Part shown: positions 5,090-5,275 of the stretch, one piece after another
Layout: each line of letters begins with the position of its first letter
Numbering within the stretch: position 1 is the stretch's first letter
Origin: CAYVQU01 sp964453155
GTDB lineage: Bacteria > Chloroflexota > Anaerolineae > Anaerolineales > UBA11858
DNA length: 5,275 nt
NCBI GenBank assembly: GCA_964453155.1
Contig: CAYVQU010000277.1
Location: 1-5,275, forward strand
Direction: 5' to 3'
Made by a program: the position numbers and the translations under genes
Notes under the pieces: model-generated
Databases searched by the model: none
Told to the model about the DNA's origin: nothing
What the model saw: only the letters and a program-made list of their open reading frames with translations

Positions 5090-5275
5090 CCTTTCTGTAT
5101 TGGAATTAAATGTAAAATATATGGAATGAAAAGAATTAAAAGGATTTTTCAAATCCTTCAACAAGAAAGGGAATGAAATGGGGAATTAAAGACACAACAT
5201 AACTTCAACACGCAGCACAATATGATTCAGTCTAAATAAATGATATTACAGATAAAAAAGTTCAAATCAACTGCT
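5090..5275. other. AT-rich flank without a visible gene
   Basis: This AT-rich sequence has only very short open frames. A perfect 8-bp stem with a 3-nt loop (AAGGATTT/AAATCCTT, 5140-5158) is followed on the - strand by moderately T-rich sequence. It could be a weak terminator for a - strand gene to the right of the window. No tRNA, promoter pair or other feature could be supported. Confidence 0.5.

Noticed and set aside
5027..5090. Riboswitch or small RNA ending in the 5061-5089 terminator
   Set aside because: No conserved riboswitch core was recognised, either in the flank alone or in the predicted joined empty site.
5140..5158. Hairpin AAGGATTT/AAATCCTT as a terminator
   Set aside because: It is AT-rich with a 3-nt loop and no + strand T-run. 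It could serve a - strand gene outside the window but cannot be supported as a terminator here.
4874..5164. 96-codon - strand frame running through the right junction
   Set aside because: It crosses the putative element end and the terminator stem, lacks a normal start, and conflicts with the Cys-rich gene frame.

Overview
The window holds an almost complete host gene for a small SGNH-family esterase (1-632, + strand, missing only the first base of its start codon), an AT-rich spacer, and then a compact mobile element of about 4 kb. All genes of the element run on the - strand. The base composition is moderate, and the two small accessory genes look like ones I associate with Desulfobacterota (sulfate reducers and relatives). 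A deltaproteobacterial-type chromosome is therefore my best guess, but the sequence does not prove it.

The element carries three consecutive, different tyrosine recombinase genes that overlap by a few bases. This is the hallmark of a 'recombinase in trio' (RIT) element. In transcription order the element holds: a cysteine-rich, basic zinc-finger-like protein (4974-4579); a small winged-helix-like protein (4555-4229); recombinase A (4196-2991, about 401 aa); recombinase B (3004-2030, about 324 aa); and recombinase C (2033-1014, 339 aa). Spacings are 23 and 32 nt and overlaps are 14 and 4 nt, so the five genes read as one operon that fills the element. The last stop codon lies 7 bp from the left inverted repeat, and the first gene starts 17 bp from the right one.

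The candidate ends are a 14-bp imperfect terminal inverted repeat (993-1006 and 4992-5005, 12 of 14 matching). Outside the repeats is an exact 8-bp direct repeat, CTATCTGT (975-982 and 5019-5026), which could be the recombination core or target duplication. A long imperfect palindrome (4995-5037) crosses the right junction. One arm lies in the element repeat and the other in flanking DNA, as expected if the target resembles the element end. A -10-like box lies just inside the right end with no good -35 in the integrated form. Joining the ends in a circle would bring in a better -35.

Outside the element, the left spacer (633-974) has no intact gene but shows a possible relic of a 4Fe-4S ferredoxin-type protein (CxxCxxCxxxCP, 811-846). 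To the right, a strong intrinsic terminator (5061-5089) reads on the + strand. The remaining AT-rich sequence to 5275 has no supportable gene. Collapsing the element on the 8-bp repeat would put the relic about 130 bp upstream of this terminator, so the element probably entered just ahead of an existing terminator.

The most interesting content is the five-gene layout. Three recombinases of different architecture (A has what looks like a doubled N-terminal domain and a Tyr in place of the first box-II His) travel with two small putative DNA-binding proteins whose role in transposition appears unassigned.
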